Shown: one piece after another, positions 10,734 through 21,707 of the stretch | How the letters are laid out: every line of letters starts with the position of its first letter | Position numbering within the stretch: the stretch's first letter is position 1 | NCBI GenBank assembly: GCA_036365455.1 | Contig: JAWQUS010000017.1 | Coordinates: forward strand, 3,844,001-3,908,000 | Direction: 5' to 3' | From: Macrosoma leucophasiata | Taxonomy: Eukaryota > Arthropoda > Insecta > Lepidoptera > Hedylidae | DNA length: 64,000 bases | Notes under the pieces: model-generated | Told to the model about the DNA's origin: nothing | Seen by the model: only the letters and a program-made list of their open reading frames with translations | Databases searched by the model: none | Program-made: the position numbers and the translations under genes

Positions 10734-11096
10734 TAGGAAAATTCTCTAAAAAATAAAAAAAAACATTAATTTGATCCCTAAAACATCTAGAATCTGTAGA
10801 ACAGTTAATTCATGTGAAGTAATGCGTCTCGCTGTCGTAAATCGGGATTTAAGTTACAGCACTTTTACTGCCGTATTGTTCTGAACTGTAATCCAGCCGT
10901 AAAGTATTCGTTGTTCAATTAGTTTACAAGAGCTGAATAAATACTTATTTAATTAGTATCACGTTTGATGGTCATATTACAACCTCCGTGACTTGGCGGT
11001 CAGTGGAACTGATCATCCTATTCTTTTGGGGCTTTATTTTCCGTATTTTGCGTTAAACTCAGTAGCCTAGTGGTAACAGGCAACTAATAAATATTT
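10734..11096. other. Intergenic, nothing recognised
   Basis: No feature recognised. Confidence 0.4.
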
Positions 11097-11205
11097 ACTA
11101 CTATCTGACCCAGCAAACTTCGTATTGAATGGAATAATGTGTCAAAGGTTTAAGAAACACGGACTATTTGTATGAGAAAATAAAATTGTGGTTTTTACTG
11201 TTTCA
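11097..11205 (+). repeat. Repeat D, 5' part only
   Basis: Starts CTATCTGACCCAGCAAAC and is cut at the poly(T) of a SINE-C insertion. The remainder is not recovered on the other side. Confidence 0.6.
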
Positions 11206-11345
11206 CTTTTTTTTTATGTTATAAAAGTGGCAAACAAGCATGCAGTTCACATTGATGTTAAGTGATGACTGCAGCCTATAGACACCCACACAATGACCAG
11301 AGGTCAAAATGCAGATGCGCTCCACTCCTGAGGCATTAGGTGTTA
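11206..11345 (-). repeat. SINE-C, 5'-truncated
   Basis: Only the 3' half is present. The truncation abuts the tandem repeat that begins at about 11346. Confidence 0.75.
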
Positions 11346-11960
11346 AAAAGTCGTTCGCCATCTTGGATCTGAAAACAGATGCCATTTGCTTAATCAGCAC
11401 TCCACGAAACCTCGAAATTGATTCCTATATCACATTTCGAAAATGAAGTCCGTCCGCCATCTTGGAACTGAAAATGGATGCCATTTTCGTTATTGGCACC
11501 CTAAGAAACCTGGAAAGAGAATATGGGTATCAAACCCATATCACATTTTGAAAAAAAAAAGTCCGTCAGCCATTTTGGATCGGAAAATGGATGCCATTTT
11601 CGTTATCAGCACCCCAAAAAAACTAAATTTATATCCATATAATATTTTGAAAAAAAAAAACTATCCATAATCTTAACTTTGAAAACGAATGCCATTTTAA
11701 TAATCAGAACCCCAAGAAACCTCAAAATTGACACCACATTCAAGAAGGCGGACAGATTTTTTGCATACAAAAAATAATAAATAGAATTTGCAGTTCTAAT
11801 ACTAGTTAAAATGCAGCTCAGGAAACCGTAAAATATAGATCCATATCATATTTTTTAAAAATAATTATGTCCGCCATCTTTGACTTGAAAGGATATCTCC
11901 ATTTTCGTAATTAAAACCTGAAGGAACCCTAACATTGACACCCACATTGCTTACATATTA
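11346..11960. repeat. ~105-bp tandem repeat, 4-5 degenerate units
   Basis: The motif CCGCCATCTTGGA...GAAAATGGATGCCATTTTCG...CCCCAAGAAACC recurs at about 11357, 11455, 11561, 11662 and 11870. A-rich linkers (AAAAAAAA) separate the units, and unit spacing is about 100-107 bp apart from the last. One unit may be interrupted around 11750-11860. Confidence 0.75.
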
Positions 11961-11995
11961 TCGTTAGGTACCATTCAGTGAAATGCAAATCGGGA

Positions 11996-12050
11996 AATGC
12001 GGTGGTGGTCGTACGCCCTGAAGCTGCATCACTGAAGCTCTACCACAGTA
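11996..12050 (-). repeat. SINE-C, 5' fragment
   Basis: AATGCGGTGGT...GAAGCTCTACCAC is the reversed start of the element only. Confidence 0.5.
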
Positions 12051-12234
12051 TATGTATAACCTATCCCGAACATGATAACGGTTTACGTTGGAGAAAACCG
12101 ATAACCACTTGGCGGTAAAACATGTAGCTGTTCACGCCTACGAGCTTGTTCATTGGAGCTCTCTCACCTCACCCTCTCCCACCGAACACAATAGCGTTAT
12201 AACTACAAGTAAATAAATACAAAATGTATCAAAC

Positions 12235-12352
12235 CTAGGCCGCACGGAACGTCGCTGTAGAATACCATTCCTTTGCCAAAAGAGGAGGGAGGTTGGGTGA
12301 GGCGGGAAAATCGGGTGGGATGTCGAAGTGTCCATTCGAATTAATATTACGC
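12235..12352 (+). repeat. Element A, partial
   Basis: GGTGAGGCGGGAAAATCGGG and GGATGTCGAAGTGTCCATTC match the A copies at 37094 and 43262. The RTE2 fragment that follows interrupts it. Confidence 0.6.
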
Positions 12353-12363
12353 ATTCTCTGGCT

Positions 12364-12648
12364 TTCGTACGAGACCCATAGTGAGAGACCACGTCTCGGC
12401 ACCGAAGTGGCAATGGGCAGGGCACATAGCTCGGAGAACCGATAGCCGCTGGGGCAGAAAGGTTCTCGAGTGGAGACCACGTATCGGAAAACGCAGCGTA
12501 GAACGTCCACCTGCAAGATGGACCGACGACCTGATCAATGCTGCAGGTACCCGCTGGATGAACGTTGCTTCCGATCGGTCGGCATGGAGGTCCTTGGGGG
12601 AGGCCTATGTTCAGCAGTGGACGTCTTATGGCTGATATGATGATGATG
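12364..12648 (+). mobile_element. RTE2 LINE 3' end, 5'-truncated
   Basis: Encodes WQWAGHIARRTDSRWGRKVL, then WTDDLINAAGTRWM and QQWTSYG, followed by a GATGATGATGAT tail. The flanking duplication is ATTCTCTGGCT (12353-12363 and 12649-12659). It preserves the C-terminus that a stop codon interrupts in the copy at 4245. Confidence 0.85.
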
Positions 12649-12659
12649 ATTCTCTGGCT

Positions 12660-12775
12660 CTACTACCATACATTACCACTATCACTTAGTGGTAGGTAAA
12701 TTATATAATGCAGAGGTGCTGAACGAGTTCGAGAGTGATCTTGAGCCCGTTAAGTAAGCTCTACCACTAATATCA
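12660..12775 (-). repeat. SINE-C, degenerate
   Basis: CATACATTACCACTATCA...AAGCTCTACCACTA; strongly diverged 5' half. Confidence 0.45.
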
Positions 12776-12814
12776 TATATTTTTTATTTTCTTTAAAAAA
12801 AAAAAAATGTTGCG

Positions 12815-12905
12815 TGCGTGTGTAAATCGTAACGTCACTGATTGATGTCTATGTAATACGTAACCAGATTTTAAGCGTTTGTATGGAAATTCCGTATAAT
12901 TATTA
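12815..12905 (-). repeat. Element A, partial
   Basis: ACTGATTGATGTCTATGTAA and AAGCGTTTGTATGGAAATTC match the opposite end of A relative to 12235. Confidence 0.5.
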
Positions 12906-13354
12906 TAATTAAAGAGATGCTTTAAAGTGGCCTATTTAAGTGATATTTTATTATATAATCATAATCCGCTGTGCTGTACATGCGCGATGACCTGACAAAC
13001 ATTTAAAGTTACTTATACTTTTAAGCTATAACGTAAAATAATTACTTTATAAGCATTTATGCGTTTTTATTTACCTACTCAAATGATATACTACTAATAT
13101 TTTAATTTACCTATTTCTGAAATTATGATTATATTATTTCCAATTCCTGACAACTGTATTTTCCAAGTTCTGCTGAATTATCTTTAAAAAAGCAAATAAA
13201 TGTGGAAAAAATATCGATAAGAAATATCGACAGCTCAATGAGTGGGCGTATCCAAGTCTCCAATTCAAACAGCCAATCACAGCGCTTTAGTTACGTCTCC
13301 CCGCTACACCCGCGTACCTCAAAAACGGTGAACACGGCTCCGAACAAATATTCA
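12906..13354. other. AT-rich, nothing recognised
   Basis: No gene or defined repeat. Confidence 0.4.
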
Positions 13355-13487
13355 CTAATGCGGTATCTATTGGGGGTAATCTGTGGCAACGTATCTGTAT
13401 TTTGGCCTCTGTTTTTTATGTAGATGTCTATAGGCACCAATCATCAACGTGATTTGCATGCTTGTTTTCCACCTTCGTTATACAACA
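13355..13487 (+). repeat. SINE-C, degenerate 3' half
   Basis: Residual GGCAACGTATCTGTATTTTG, GATGTCTATAGGC and CATGCTTGTTTTCCACC. Confidence 0.5.
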
Positions 13488-14142
13488 TGCAACGGGAATA
13501 ACGCTCTCTCATACACGCCCATTAGAAATTCGAGTTATAATCCTAATACACGGACTGAAATTACATTTTTACGTGTTAAATATTTTTTATATAAGAAATA
13601 AGTTGTCCTCAATTTGTACGAAAGGTATGGACACATTACGCATACTACACTACTGCACAACCTACGGCCGCACATAAAACATAAACCTACTCACACACGC
13701 ACAGTGTCGTAATGTAATGTAGCGTCACCTGCACACTCCTATTTAACACTCGCTAGTAAAAAAAATAATTTTCACTATTTTGTTTCATTAATTATTATTT
13801 AAAAAAAAATGCACGTTTCAACAAGTCCTAGTGAACTTGTTGAGACTAGCATTTTAATTTGGATGACGTTAGACTCATTTTTGTTTGTTTTGACTGTTTA
13901 CCAAATGAGTGACCATAATTTACTCAATTCTTATTATTTTTGTTGTTTTATTACCTATATTAAAAATACCTAAAAGCGATCCAGTCATCGATACTGAACA
14001 AACTAGTTTCGGGTTGTACATATAATCCTGTTACACGTAGTATAAAAAACACTTTCCAGTTTCCAGACAACATGATTGTATCCAGAACTCTCAGCGTTGC
14101 AGTTGTGGCTATTACAAAACTGAACGCATTAGTGGTTGTTTA
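13488..14142. other. Intergenic, nothing recognised
   Basis: AT-rich, with a short hairpin (CAACAAGTC...GAACTTGTTG near 13818-13841). No coding evidence. Confidence 0.4.
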
Positions 14143-14330
14143 TATATTTTTTTTTTTTTATGTCTGAAGATTGACAGACAAGCAAACGGGCCACCTGATG
14201 GAAAGTTGTCACCGTCACCTATGAACATTTGCAACACCAGGGGAGTTGCCAACGCGCTGCCAGCCCTGAATTATGTAGTAGCACATTTTTCTCATACAAG
14301 TACCAAGAACCCAAATCTTCTAGATCCCAA
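14143..14330 (-). repeat. Retroposon K copy
   Basis: A poly(T) is followed by GACAGACAAGCAAACGGGCC, ACCTGATGG and ATTTGCAACACCAGGGGAG, shared with 32456-32775. This is the sense-reversed 3' end of a poly(A) retroposon, probably LINE-derived. Confidence 0.6.
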
Positions 14331-14587
14331 TTGCCAAATTATTTATGCCAAAATAATCCGACAGATAAACAGCGAGCCACTGGTTAGTTGATTATCGTGT
14401 TTGTCTGACTGATAAGACGCGCCAATCACGCCTCATATTCTTGTTGACGTTACCAAAATCCACTATTACGATGTATGAGGTCATGGAGAAGGTAATTATA
14501 ATTTGAAGTTATCTTCTGCCATTTTCCTCCATTATTTCTTGTCAAATATTCTTTCACCACTGGCGTCAGGATGTCACAAACCCACCG

Positions 14588-14792
14588 CCCACAAGTGCAG
14601 TCAGTCCACCAAACAATGGCAATGAAAGCATTCTAATGGGACGGTAGTGAGTGCAATAACGCAGCAGCGTTCTGCATTGAAACAACCGCCACTGCGATCG
14701 CCAATCCGCATGCCAAGCGTGGCGATCATGGCATATCCTCCTTATGGGAGGCTTTGGTCAAGCAGTGGACATCTTTCGGCCGATATGTAATA
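14588..14792 (+). repeat. RTE2 leader fused to RTE2 3' end
   Basis: AGTGCAGTCAGTC and GCATGCCAAGCGTGGCGAT match the 5' leader of RTE2 (6205-6330, minus). TATGGGAGGCTTTGGTCAAG, then CAGTGGACATC, matches its extreme 3' end. All coding sequence between is absent. This is an internally deleted, non-autonomous derivative. Confidence 0.65.
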
Positions 14793-14908
14793 TTCTTTCA
14801 CAATAGGTTTCTCCCCTAATGACGCGCAACCCTATAGAAGGGCAATTTGGGGCAGGTTTTTGACCGCCCGTGGAACACTCTCCTTCCGTTGAATAAATCT
14901 ATTAACAT

Positions 14909-15166
14909 ACTAGCTGACCCGGCAAATTTCGTATTACCTCAGAATTAAATAAAGTGTCAAAGGTTTGATAGATACGGACTATTTGTATGAGAAAATAAAA
15001 TTGTTGTTTTTACTATTTCCCTTCAATATCTTCATATTTTTTTACCTTTTAAACTTTCACTGGGCTTCCAGAAATCATTAAAAACCAACATTAGCCAAAT
15101 CGGTCCAGCCGTTCTCGAGTTTTAGCGAGACTAACGAACAGCAATAGATTTTTATATATATAGATT
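14909..15166 (+). repeat. Repeat D, complete copy
   Basis: Best full-length example: CTAGCTGACCCGGCAAATTT to CGAACAGCAATAGATTTTTA and a TATATATAGATT tail. Confidence 0.8.
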
Positions 15167-15257
15167 ATAGAATCCACCAAATTAACAGACCTCCATTACT
15201 AAGTAGTTTAAATATATATATATAATAATCATTTTAAGTTCTTACTGGTTATGGTTG

Positions 15258-15425
15258 TACATGCACGATGTGTCTCTGGTTCTATTAGAACTTTTCCAAT
15301 TTCTGGAAGTTTCTCTTGGAGTTTGGTGATATGCTCGGATATGTCGCCAGGCTCGCCACCCATCACGTAGGCCAAAACGTAGCCGGCGAATCGTGGGTGT
15401 GTGAATATATGCTTGAATATATAGA
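15258..15425 (+). repeat. SINE-J, partial
   Basis: Plus orientation: TCTGGTTCTATTAGAACTTT, CCAATTTCTGGAAG, TCGCCAGGCTCGCC and GCCGGCGAATCGTGGGTG. Confidence 0.6.
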
Positions 15426-15815
15426 TTAAAGAGAAGTTACGTGTAATATTTGAAACAACTAAAAAGCTATTAATTTTTCGAATTAATTAAAGTATTACCA
15501 TGTCCATTTTGTTACAATAAAGCTAATCCTTGCAACATCAATATTTACTACACCAATCCAAATTAAACTTTGACACCGCGACATACGGATCTGTTTGCCT
15601 TGTAAACGACATTCCCTTGCGGATTGATTTCCCATGTTATTAGCCAGTGACAAAGTGACAACCCTGTTGACATTGTTTATGAATAATTATTATTCCAACA
15701 CTCCACCTAGGCTGTTATTATAAACTAGTACATGCTCGTGACTTTGCCTGCGTGGAATAATTATTAGTTTGGACGTAATTTATTTTAGGATATTATTTTG
15801 CGAGATAAGTAACTT
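15426..15815. other. Intergenic, nothing recognised
   Basis: No feature recognised. Confidence 0.4.
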
Positions 15816-16310
15816 AAAATATCAATTGATGTAAAGTGATGACTGCAGCCTATTGACATCTACACAAAAACCAGAGGTCAAAATGCAGATGCATTGCCCC
15901 CCAGATATCACCAAACCTAAGGCAGAGAATATGTAATAATACTACGTATAGAATGGACACTTCGACGTCCCACCCGATTTCCCCGCCTCACCCAACCACC
16001 TCCCCTCTTATGGGCGACGTTTGGTATTTTCCACGTGCTACGCACACACATCAATCAGTCACGTGTAAATACACGTAACTGATTGATGTCTGTGTAATAG
16101 AGACCAAATTAAGCGTTTGTATGGAATTTTGGAGGAGTGTCCGCGGTGTGCCTGAGGTGTCTTGTCTCTGCGATAGTTATTACGGGGCCATACATTACCA
16201 TCTAACCGGAACACGACAGTGTTAAACACTACCATTCAGCGCAGATGGATTAGGTAATGCGGTGGTGCCTACGCCCTCGAGCCCCTACACTTGGAACTCT
16301 ACCCCCAGTC
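15816..16310 (-). repeat. SINE-C split by element A
   Basis: The 3' half is 15816-15910 and the 5' half 16165-16310, in one orientation and order. An A element lies between them. Confidence 0.7.
15918..16160 (-). repeat. Element A inside SINE-C
   Basis: AGAATATGTAATAATACTAC, GAATGGACACTTCGACGTCC and GATTGATGTCTGTGTAAT define a near-complete copy. Confidence 0.65.
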
Positions 16311-16314
16311 AAAA

Positions 16315-16415
16315 ATCAGTCTACATATGTACAAAATTTCATCGAAATCCGTATAGCCGTTTTAGCATGATTGAGCAAGAACCATCAATACTTTCATATT
16401 TATAATAAAAGTATG
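16315..16415 (+). repeat. Repeat E tail fragment
   Basis: CAAAATTTCATCGAAATCCG, TAGCCGTTTTAGC and TTTCATATTTATAATAAAAG match the 3' part of repeat E at 27497. Confidence 0.5.
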
Positions 16416-17198
16416 ATGCCAACTATACTGCTAGCGCATATTTAAGCCTAGCAGATTATTAAATAAACAGAGAGACAGACAGGATATACGGCGGAAATAT
16501 CAGGAAGCCACAGTTTCCTCCGCTCATTCAAGCCATTTCAGTCCCTTCTTGGCTTGAGCAAATTTGTAACACTATGAAATAGTTCTTGATCAATCTAAGG
16601 CCGATATTTTAAGATGGTTAAATTTATGAGCGGAGGAATCAACATTTACCTAATTTTGCAGTTTAGTTGGTCTTGCATTATTTGTTAAGTACTGTTGTTG
16701 TCTTATCATACTCATGACTAACTAATTTTTGAGCAATTTTACATTCACGTTTGTATTTTACTTTTGGGATTCCTTAAAAATCTAATACCCTTTTTTTTTA
16801 AAAAAAATAATGGAAATAAAAATTTGACTTTCGGCGAGAAAAAATAATTTTTTGTGTCCATTTTCTTAAAAATATATATTTCACTAGCATGTGTTATCGC
16901 GAAAAATCATTTAAATCTAATATCCGTAACTATAATTGTCCGAAGGTAACGGATAATCCGAAATAATGTCATATCCTTTTCGGTATAATAATCATTCATA
17001 TATCCGTATCCAATCCGTATCCGACATTTCATATCCATAACATCCCTAGTTGATACAGCGGAGAGTATTTATTTGACGGTTATAGGATCAGGGTCTTCCC
17101 CGAAAACGATTTTATCTTTCGATTTTTATGGTATCTCCTATCATTTGTACTTCGCTATTCTTACAACGAAAAAAAAGGCGTGTGGCACTCGGAGACTG
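16416..17198. other. Intergenic, mostly unassigned
   Basis: Includes a tail-like piece at 16805-16890 related to the sequence after the tRNA-like palindrome (near 1855-1915). Otherwise AT-rich with nothing recognised. Confidence 0.4.
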
Positions 17199-17545
17199 CC
17201 GCGATTAAGCTATTGCATACAATTTTTTATCAACATGTAATTATAACTATTTATTTATTTTATTTATGCAGTGTTTTTTTCCTTTGTTTTTCTTTGATAT
17301 TAATTCAACTTTTTGAGCCGATACAACCAATGCCACCTACAGGCGAATTGCTGAACTAAAGAGACAAGCGTGATATTTAAAAAAAAGTCATTAAAAGTTC
17401 TGCTATTCATCGATAGATGGCAACACTAAAAAGTATCACCGCTTTGCCGGTCGGAGTGGGGGGTGTTAGATTATTTTCGTTACGGCATTTCTGGATTCGG
17501 TCTCCACGCTCAAGACCCGCGATAGAAACTATGCAATAGCTTAAA
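17199..17545. repeat. Possible short inverted-repeat element
   Basis: AAGCTATTGCATA near 17207 and TATGCAATAGCTT near 17530 are 13-bp inverted copies, with GC-rich inner flanks (CTCGGAGACTGCCGCG and CACGCTCAAGACCCGCG). No target duplication was established. Confidence 0.35.
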
Positions 17546-17904
17546 AAACTTTTTTTTCTCTTTATTTATCTATAGAGGGTTTTAAAAATGCTACCCTCAT
17601 CATGACTGTCTACATACACCCAATGCTTTATAATAAAAGCTTTATACACACGGTATTTCTATTACTTAGTGCTAGCTTAACTCAATCATACAATAATTTT
17701 GCTACCTTTAAATCTGGGAAGGCCAAAATACTATTAATGCTACCTACATAAGAAAAAATAACTTATGACGTTGTATCAATATTGAATATAGGCTCATTTT
17801 TTATAGAATTTATTTATCGATGTCGTTAAGCAGCTAATCGAGGGTGTTTGCATGTTTGCTTGAATGCACGCATTAACTACCTACATCTTTGAGAATTACA
17901 GGCG
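17546..17904. other. AT-rich, nothing recognised
   Basis: No gene or repeat seen. Confidence 0.4.
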
Positions 17905-17915
17905 TGAAATAAATG

Positions 17916-18396
17916 TATGTATGTATGTATCTTCACGCCAGGTCCCTAACGGGGTAGGCAGAGAGTGTAGAGCGCCAGATATCCCGGTTCAGACAAACCT
18001 CTCGTGCCTCGTCTACCTTCATCATTCTCTTCATACATGCACGCCGATTCCTAAGACTTTTGACCCCACCATCAGACAGAACTCGACCTATTTGGTCATG
18101 GTAGGTCAGCCTTGTTCTTCCTGGGCCTCTGCAACCATCCACATCCGCATTGTATATCTGTTTAGTCTTTCGCTCATTCGACATTCTTTCTATATGCCCG
18201 AACCATCGGAGCATGCCTATTTTCATTTTTACACCGATACTATCATTCACACAAAGTCTCTTTCTTACATCTTCATTACGAACGCGATCGGTGAGTGATA
18301 CACCGCAGATCTTGCGCAAAGATCTCATCTCGACCGCGTTCAACTTACTTTCATACTCTTTCCTGCATACATATACATGAACAATATACATATACA
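17916..18396 (-). mobile_element. RTE1 LINE 3' end, 5'-truncated
   Basis: Minus-strand frame VCRKEYESKLNAVEMRSLRK through LRWFGHIERMSNERK to SAYPVRDLA, then a TATG/CATA-repeat tail. The duplication TGAAATAAATG lies at 17905-17915 and 18397-18407. About 26 bp of simple ATACATATAC sequence (18371-18396) separates the last LINE-homologous base from the duplication and looks untemplated. Confidence 0.85.
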
Positions 18397-18767
18397 TGAA
18401 ATAAATGAAAGAAAATATATACAATCTAGAATTTGAAGCCGATTCTCAGCCCACCAACATTTATGGTAAACAAAACCCGCAGTATGAATTGCAAATGGCC
18501 ACCACTTTTCCGTTCCGATGACTATTTAAACTATGCTAATACTAGCTGTTTGCTCAAACCATTTCGGTTATTATGCAATCTCGAAACGAGATAAAATTTT
18601 AGCTCTCAGAATTAGCTCGGTGTTGCCGGTTCATATTATTTTACTGAAACTATGTAGTGTGTAATCAAAATTTTTGCTGGTGGAGTTCCAGTGTACGGTG
18701 TCGATGGTGTAGGCAGTTCAGCACTATCGTGGTCCGGTTAGGTGGTAATGTATGCCTCGTATAACTA

Positions 18768-19370
18768 GGGGTCGTCCTTTAATCACGTGATGTTTTTTAG
18801 CGTCACTTTGACCCTCCTCCTCCCCCTTGGTGATACGTGGTGAGGTTTTAGATTCCCTCCCCCCAACCTAAAATCAGGTGTATTTTTTTAAATAAAACAG
18901 GTAGTTACCTAGTTTTTAAATATAGCGGATAATGAGGCATCGGGAATAAATCGTTTTGTACGGCCCTGTAATTTCTGACACAGAGGCATAATACCTTAGG
19001 CCTCAGAAGTGGTAACGCATCCGTATTTTGACCTCTGGTCTTTGTGTAAGTGTCTATAGGCTGCAGTCATCACTTAACTTCAGTCATAACTGCATGCTTG
19101 TTTGCCACTTTCATTGCATAAATAAAAATCGCGCAAATATAATATACTAAGCATGTATTTGGCGTGAAAAATACTGATAGTCGAAACGAAATTTTTTCAA
19201 ATTGTTTCACAAATCACGCACCAATTTTCGGTTGAATTTGGGGACTCAAAGAAGAAATAAATACACGTGATATCCCGTTAAACTCCCCCCATCCCCTTGT
19301 GACGTTTCGTAATTTTTTCCTGAACCCCCCCTCCCCCTTTCGAGCCTCACGTGATTAATGGAGGACCCCC
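18768..19370. mobile_element. Inverted-repeat element with TA duplication
   Basis: The left end GGGGTCGTCCTTTAATCACG and the right end CGTGATTAATGGAGGACCCC are inverted copies. TA flanks both sides (18766-18767 and 19371-19372), and removing one TA restores the SINE-C sequence AACTATCACAGAG. The TA target suggests the Tc1/mariner superfamily or a similar one; the superfamily is not proven. It has no coding frame. Confidence 0.65.
18958..19130 (+). repeat. SINE-C, 5'-truncated, nested
   Basis: Begins TACGGCCCTGTAATTTCTGA and ends with a short A-rich tail. It lies wholly inside the inverted-repeat element. Confidence 0.75.
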
Positions 19371-19456
19371 TATCACAGAGACATAACAACTAAAGTATCA
19401 GAGGTAGCTACTAGCTAGTAGCTAGATGTTTATAGGCTGCAGTCATCAGTTAACAT

Positions 19457-19779
19457 ACGTAAACTTAAACGAAACGTCACGCCTGTAATCCCCGAAGGGG
19501 AAGGCAGAGGTAAATGCATGAATTCAATAATACATGCAAACACCCACGATTCGCCGGTAACGTTTTGATCCATGTAACACGTGGCAAGCCTATTGACATC
19601 TCCGGGCACATTGCCAAACTTCGTGGTACCTACTGGGCAACTTCCAGAAAATGAAATAATCCCAATAGAACCAGAGATAAAGGATTTTAAACTGTTATCT
19701 CTAATATCTCCCGACCCAAGAATCAAACCCAGGACCCCAGCGTAGTAGTAGTGGCCTGCTATCACTGGGCTATTGAGGT
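19457..19779 (-). repeat. SINE-J, full length, nested
   Basis: On the minus strand the element has a tRNA-like head (GTTTGATTCTTGGG, B-box-like) near 19730. It proceeds through CCAGAAAATG and GGCAAGCCTATTGACATCTC (plus-strand spelling) to a 3' end at GGATTACAGGCGTGACG. The duplication AGTTAACAT lies at 19448-19456 and 19780-19788. Confidence 0.8.
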
Positions 19780-19820
19780 AGTTAACATTCATGTGAACTA
19801 CATGCTTGTTTGTCACTTTC

Positions 19821-20967
19821 GTGACCGTTTCCTCCCGCTGTTACCTCATTCTTAATACATACAATTTTTGAAGACTTGTGACCCTACTACTAAACTAATT
19901 ACTAATTTATCTCTTTTTGATATGGCACAATATGGAAATGCTTTGAACAAACAGCCTTTTATTTGCCTTGTCATCCATTCCTACAACCAGAGACATTATA
20001 AGGAATAGACCGAAAATTCCCACTACCGCTAAGCATTTCTTTCGACCAACAAGCGGTGAATACTATTCCGTTGCCGAGTCCACATTGAATGATAATAAAA
20101 TATTTTAAAAAATCTTAATTGTTCCACGTTTTAGTTTCAAAACCGGTTAGTTAAACAAATGACGAATAAATCGTAAAGGTCTTTGTTTTAATTTCATATT
20201 TCCCTCTCTACAGAAAGTTGTTGAAGCAAATTTCATATTAAACATTGTTGGTCTATTTTTTATAATGTCTTTAGCGACAACCATCAACATTCGCCTGCTG
20301 TCCCTTTATTTCCTTATCTTCCTTCCTCTTCGAAAGCAGTGAGGCACACCATTGTTTATTTTATATGTATATCGTGTCACGTACCAAAGGATAATAATTA
20401 AGGTAAATATTGGGTTGCCCCCAGGATTAGCCTTAACAAAAAACATCACACGGAGAGACATAAAAACTGTCATCGTGCTGGTTGGATTAAAAATACAGGG
20501 TGAAATTTTAGTGTTTGTGAATATACATAAAAAAAAGTTTTTTTTTGTTTCTTTTTCTTATTTTTTAATGATAACCGGAGTAGTACTGAGGACTATCGTG
20601 TTCCGGTTAGTTCTGATAGATATATTAGGTATAATACCGTTCAATATTGTTGTTTTCTTTTTTGGAAAAAAAAAAGTTTGCTCGCCTGCAAAACAACGCA
20701 AAGACGCACGCTCAAGATAGCCAATAGACTAACGTCGCTGAAAAGTTGGTCTAGAGTAGACGCAAATTGAAAACACACTCAAATAGAAGCATTAAAATTC
20801 TGAGAACATTCTCGTGGATTTTTACGAGTTAACAAGTCGTAGCTTCAAGTTTCGGCTTCCGCGTATAATAATGCAATTGCATAGGTTTAAACTGTCCCGA
20901 CTGCACTTTTAAGTTAGGGTTGTCACACGTATCAACAATCAAATAAAAATAAAAACAAAACTCTTTG
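19821..20967. other. Intergenic, nothing recognised
   Basis: AT-rich. A small SINE-C-like remnant (GGACTATCGTGTTCCGGTTA) lies near 20591-20610. No gene seen. Confidence 0.4.
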
Positions 20968-21070
20968 ATGGTATATTTCCAGTGTCGGAACTTAAGAGCG
21001 TAAACACCACTACCTAATCTATCTGCTATCAAATGGTAGTGTTCAGCGCTATTGTTCTCTGATCATATGG
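20968..21070 (+). repeat. SINE-C, 5' half
   Basis: CCAGTGTCGGAACTTAAGAG through AAATGGTAGTGTTCAGC. It faces an inverted 5' half at 21100. Confidence 0.5.
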
Positions 21071-21099
21071 AAAATATACGTACCATATATTCATGTGCC

Positions 21100-21200
21100 A
21101 AAAATGAGCGCTGAGCACAACAATTTATCGGTAAGTAGATTAGATAATGCATTGATACCTACACCCGAGAGCTACGTCACAGCAGGTCTACCACCAGTAA
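21100..21200 (-). repeat. SINE-C, 5' half, inverted
   Basis: GTAAGTAGATTAGATAATGC to GGTCTACCACCAGTA. Confidence 0.5.
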
Positions 21201-21707
21201 GCTATTCCAACAAAATATCGGGATGCGTTTTTCCTCGGATCGCAAAGGCAGCATCCTGCTTCAAATTAACGTTGCCATGTTGTTTATTATGTAGGGCAAA
21301 TATGTGTTCATACGTGCGATTCGGAGCGATCATGCGCCATCTTCCGTTCAAAATAAGTACTTATTTTTCTTCAGTGTTTCATTAGGTAGTGCTTTATGTA
21401 GTTAAAGCTACAGAATATGTTAAAAAGTATCATTGAGTGGGGCAACCCTACATGCAATTGTGAATATTGCTTCGAGAATTGGCTATGAAGTGGATTGTTA
21501 AACAGTTATGTAAAAACTATTTCCTACTTTAAAAAATCGACCAAACTATTGGTTTGCGTTATAGTTGACATACATGTTCTTCTGTTGGTGGATTACATAC
21601 GAAGTTATGGCCAAGTTTTTTTTTAAATTCACATTGCATCTGTGTGATTCCGAACACACGCGGTGAAATTTGAGCGGTTATCATCCCACAGCAAAATATT
21701 TTTAACA
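21201..21707. other. Intergenic, nothing recognised
   Basis: No feature recognised. Confidence 0.4.

Larger units (their letters stand above)
18672..19820 (+). repeat. Old SINE-C split into three parts
   Basis: Parts at 18672-18767, 19371-19456 and 19780-19820 follow the SINE-C order. Two later insertions separate them, one of which contains a further insertion. Confidence 0.65.

Noticed and set aside
11346..11960. CRISPR array
   Set aside because: The repeats are long, degenerate and directly adjoining, with no unique spacers, and the DNA is eukaryotic.
20352..20720. 122-codon plus frame
   Set aside because: The peptide is low-complexity and hydrophobic from T-rich DNA, and it passes through a SINE-C remnant.
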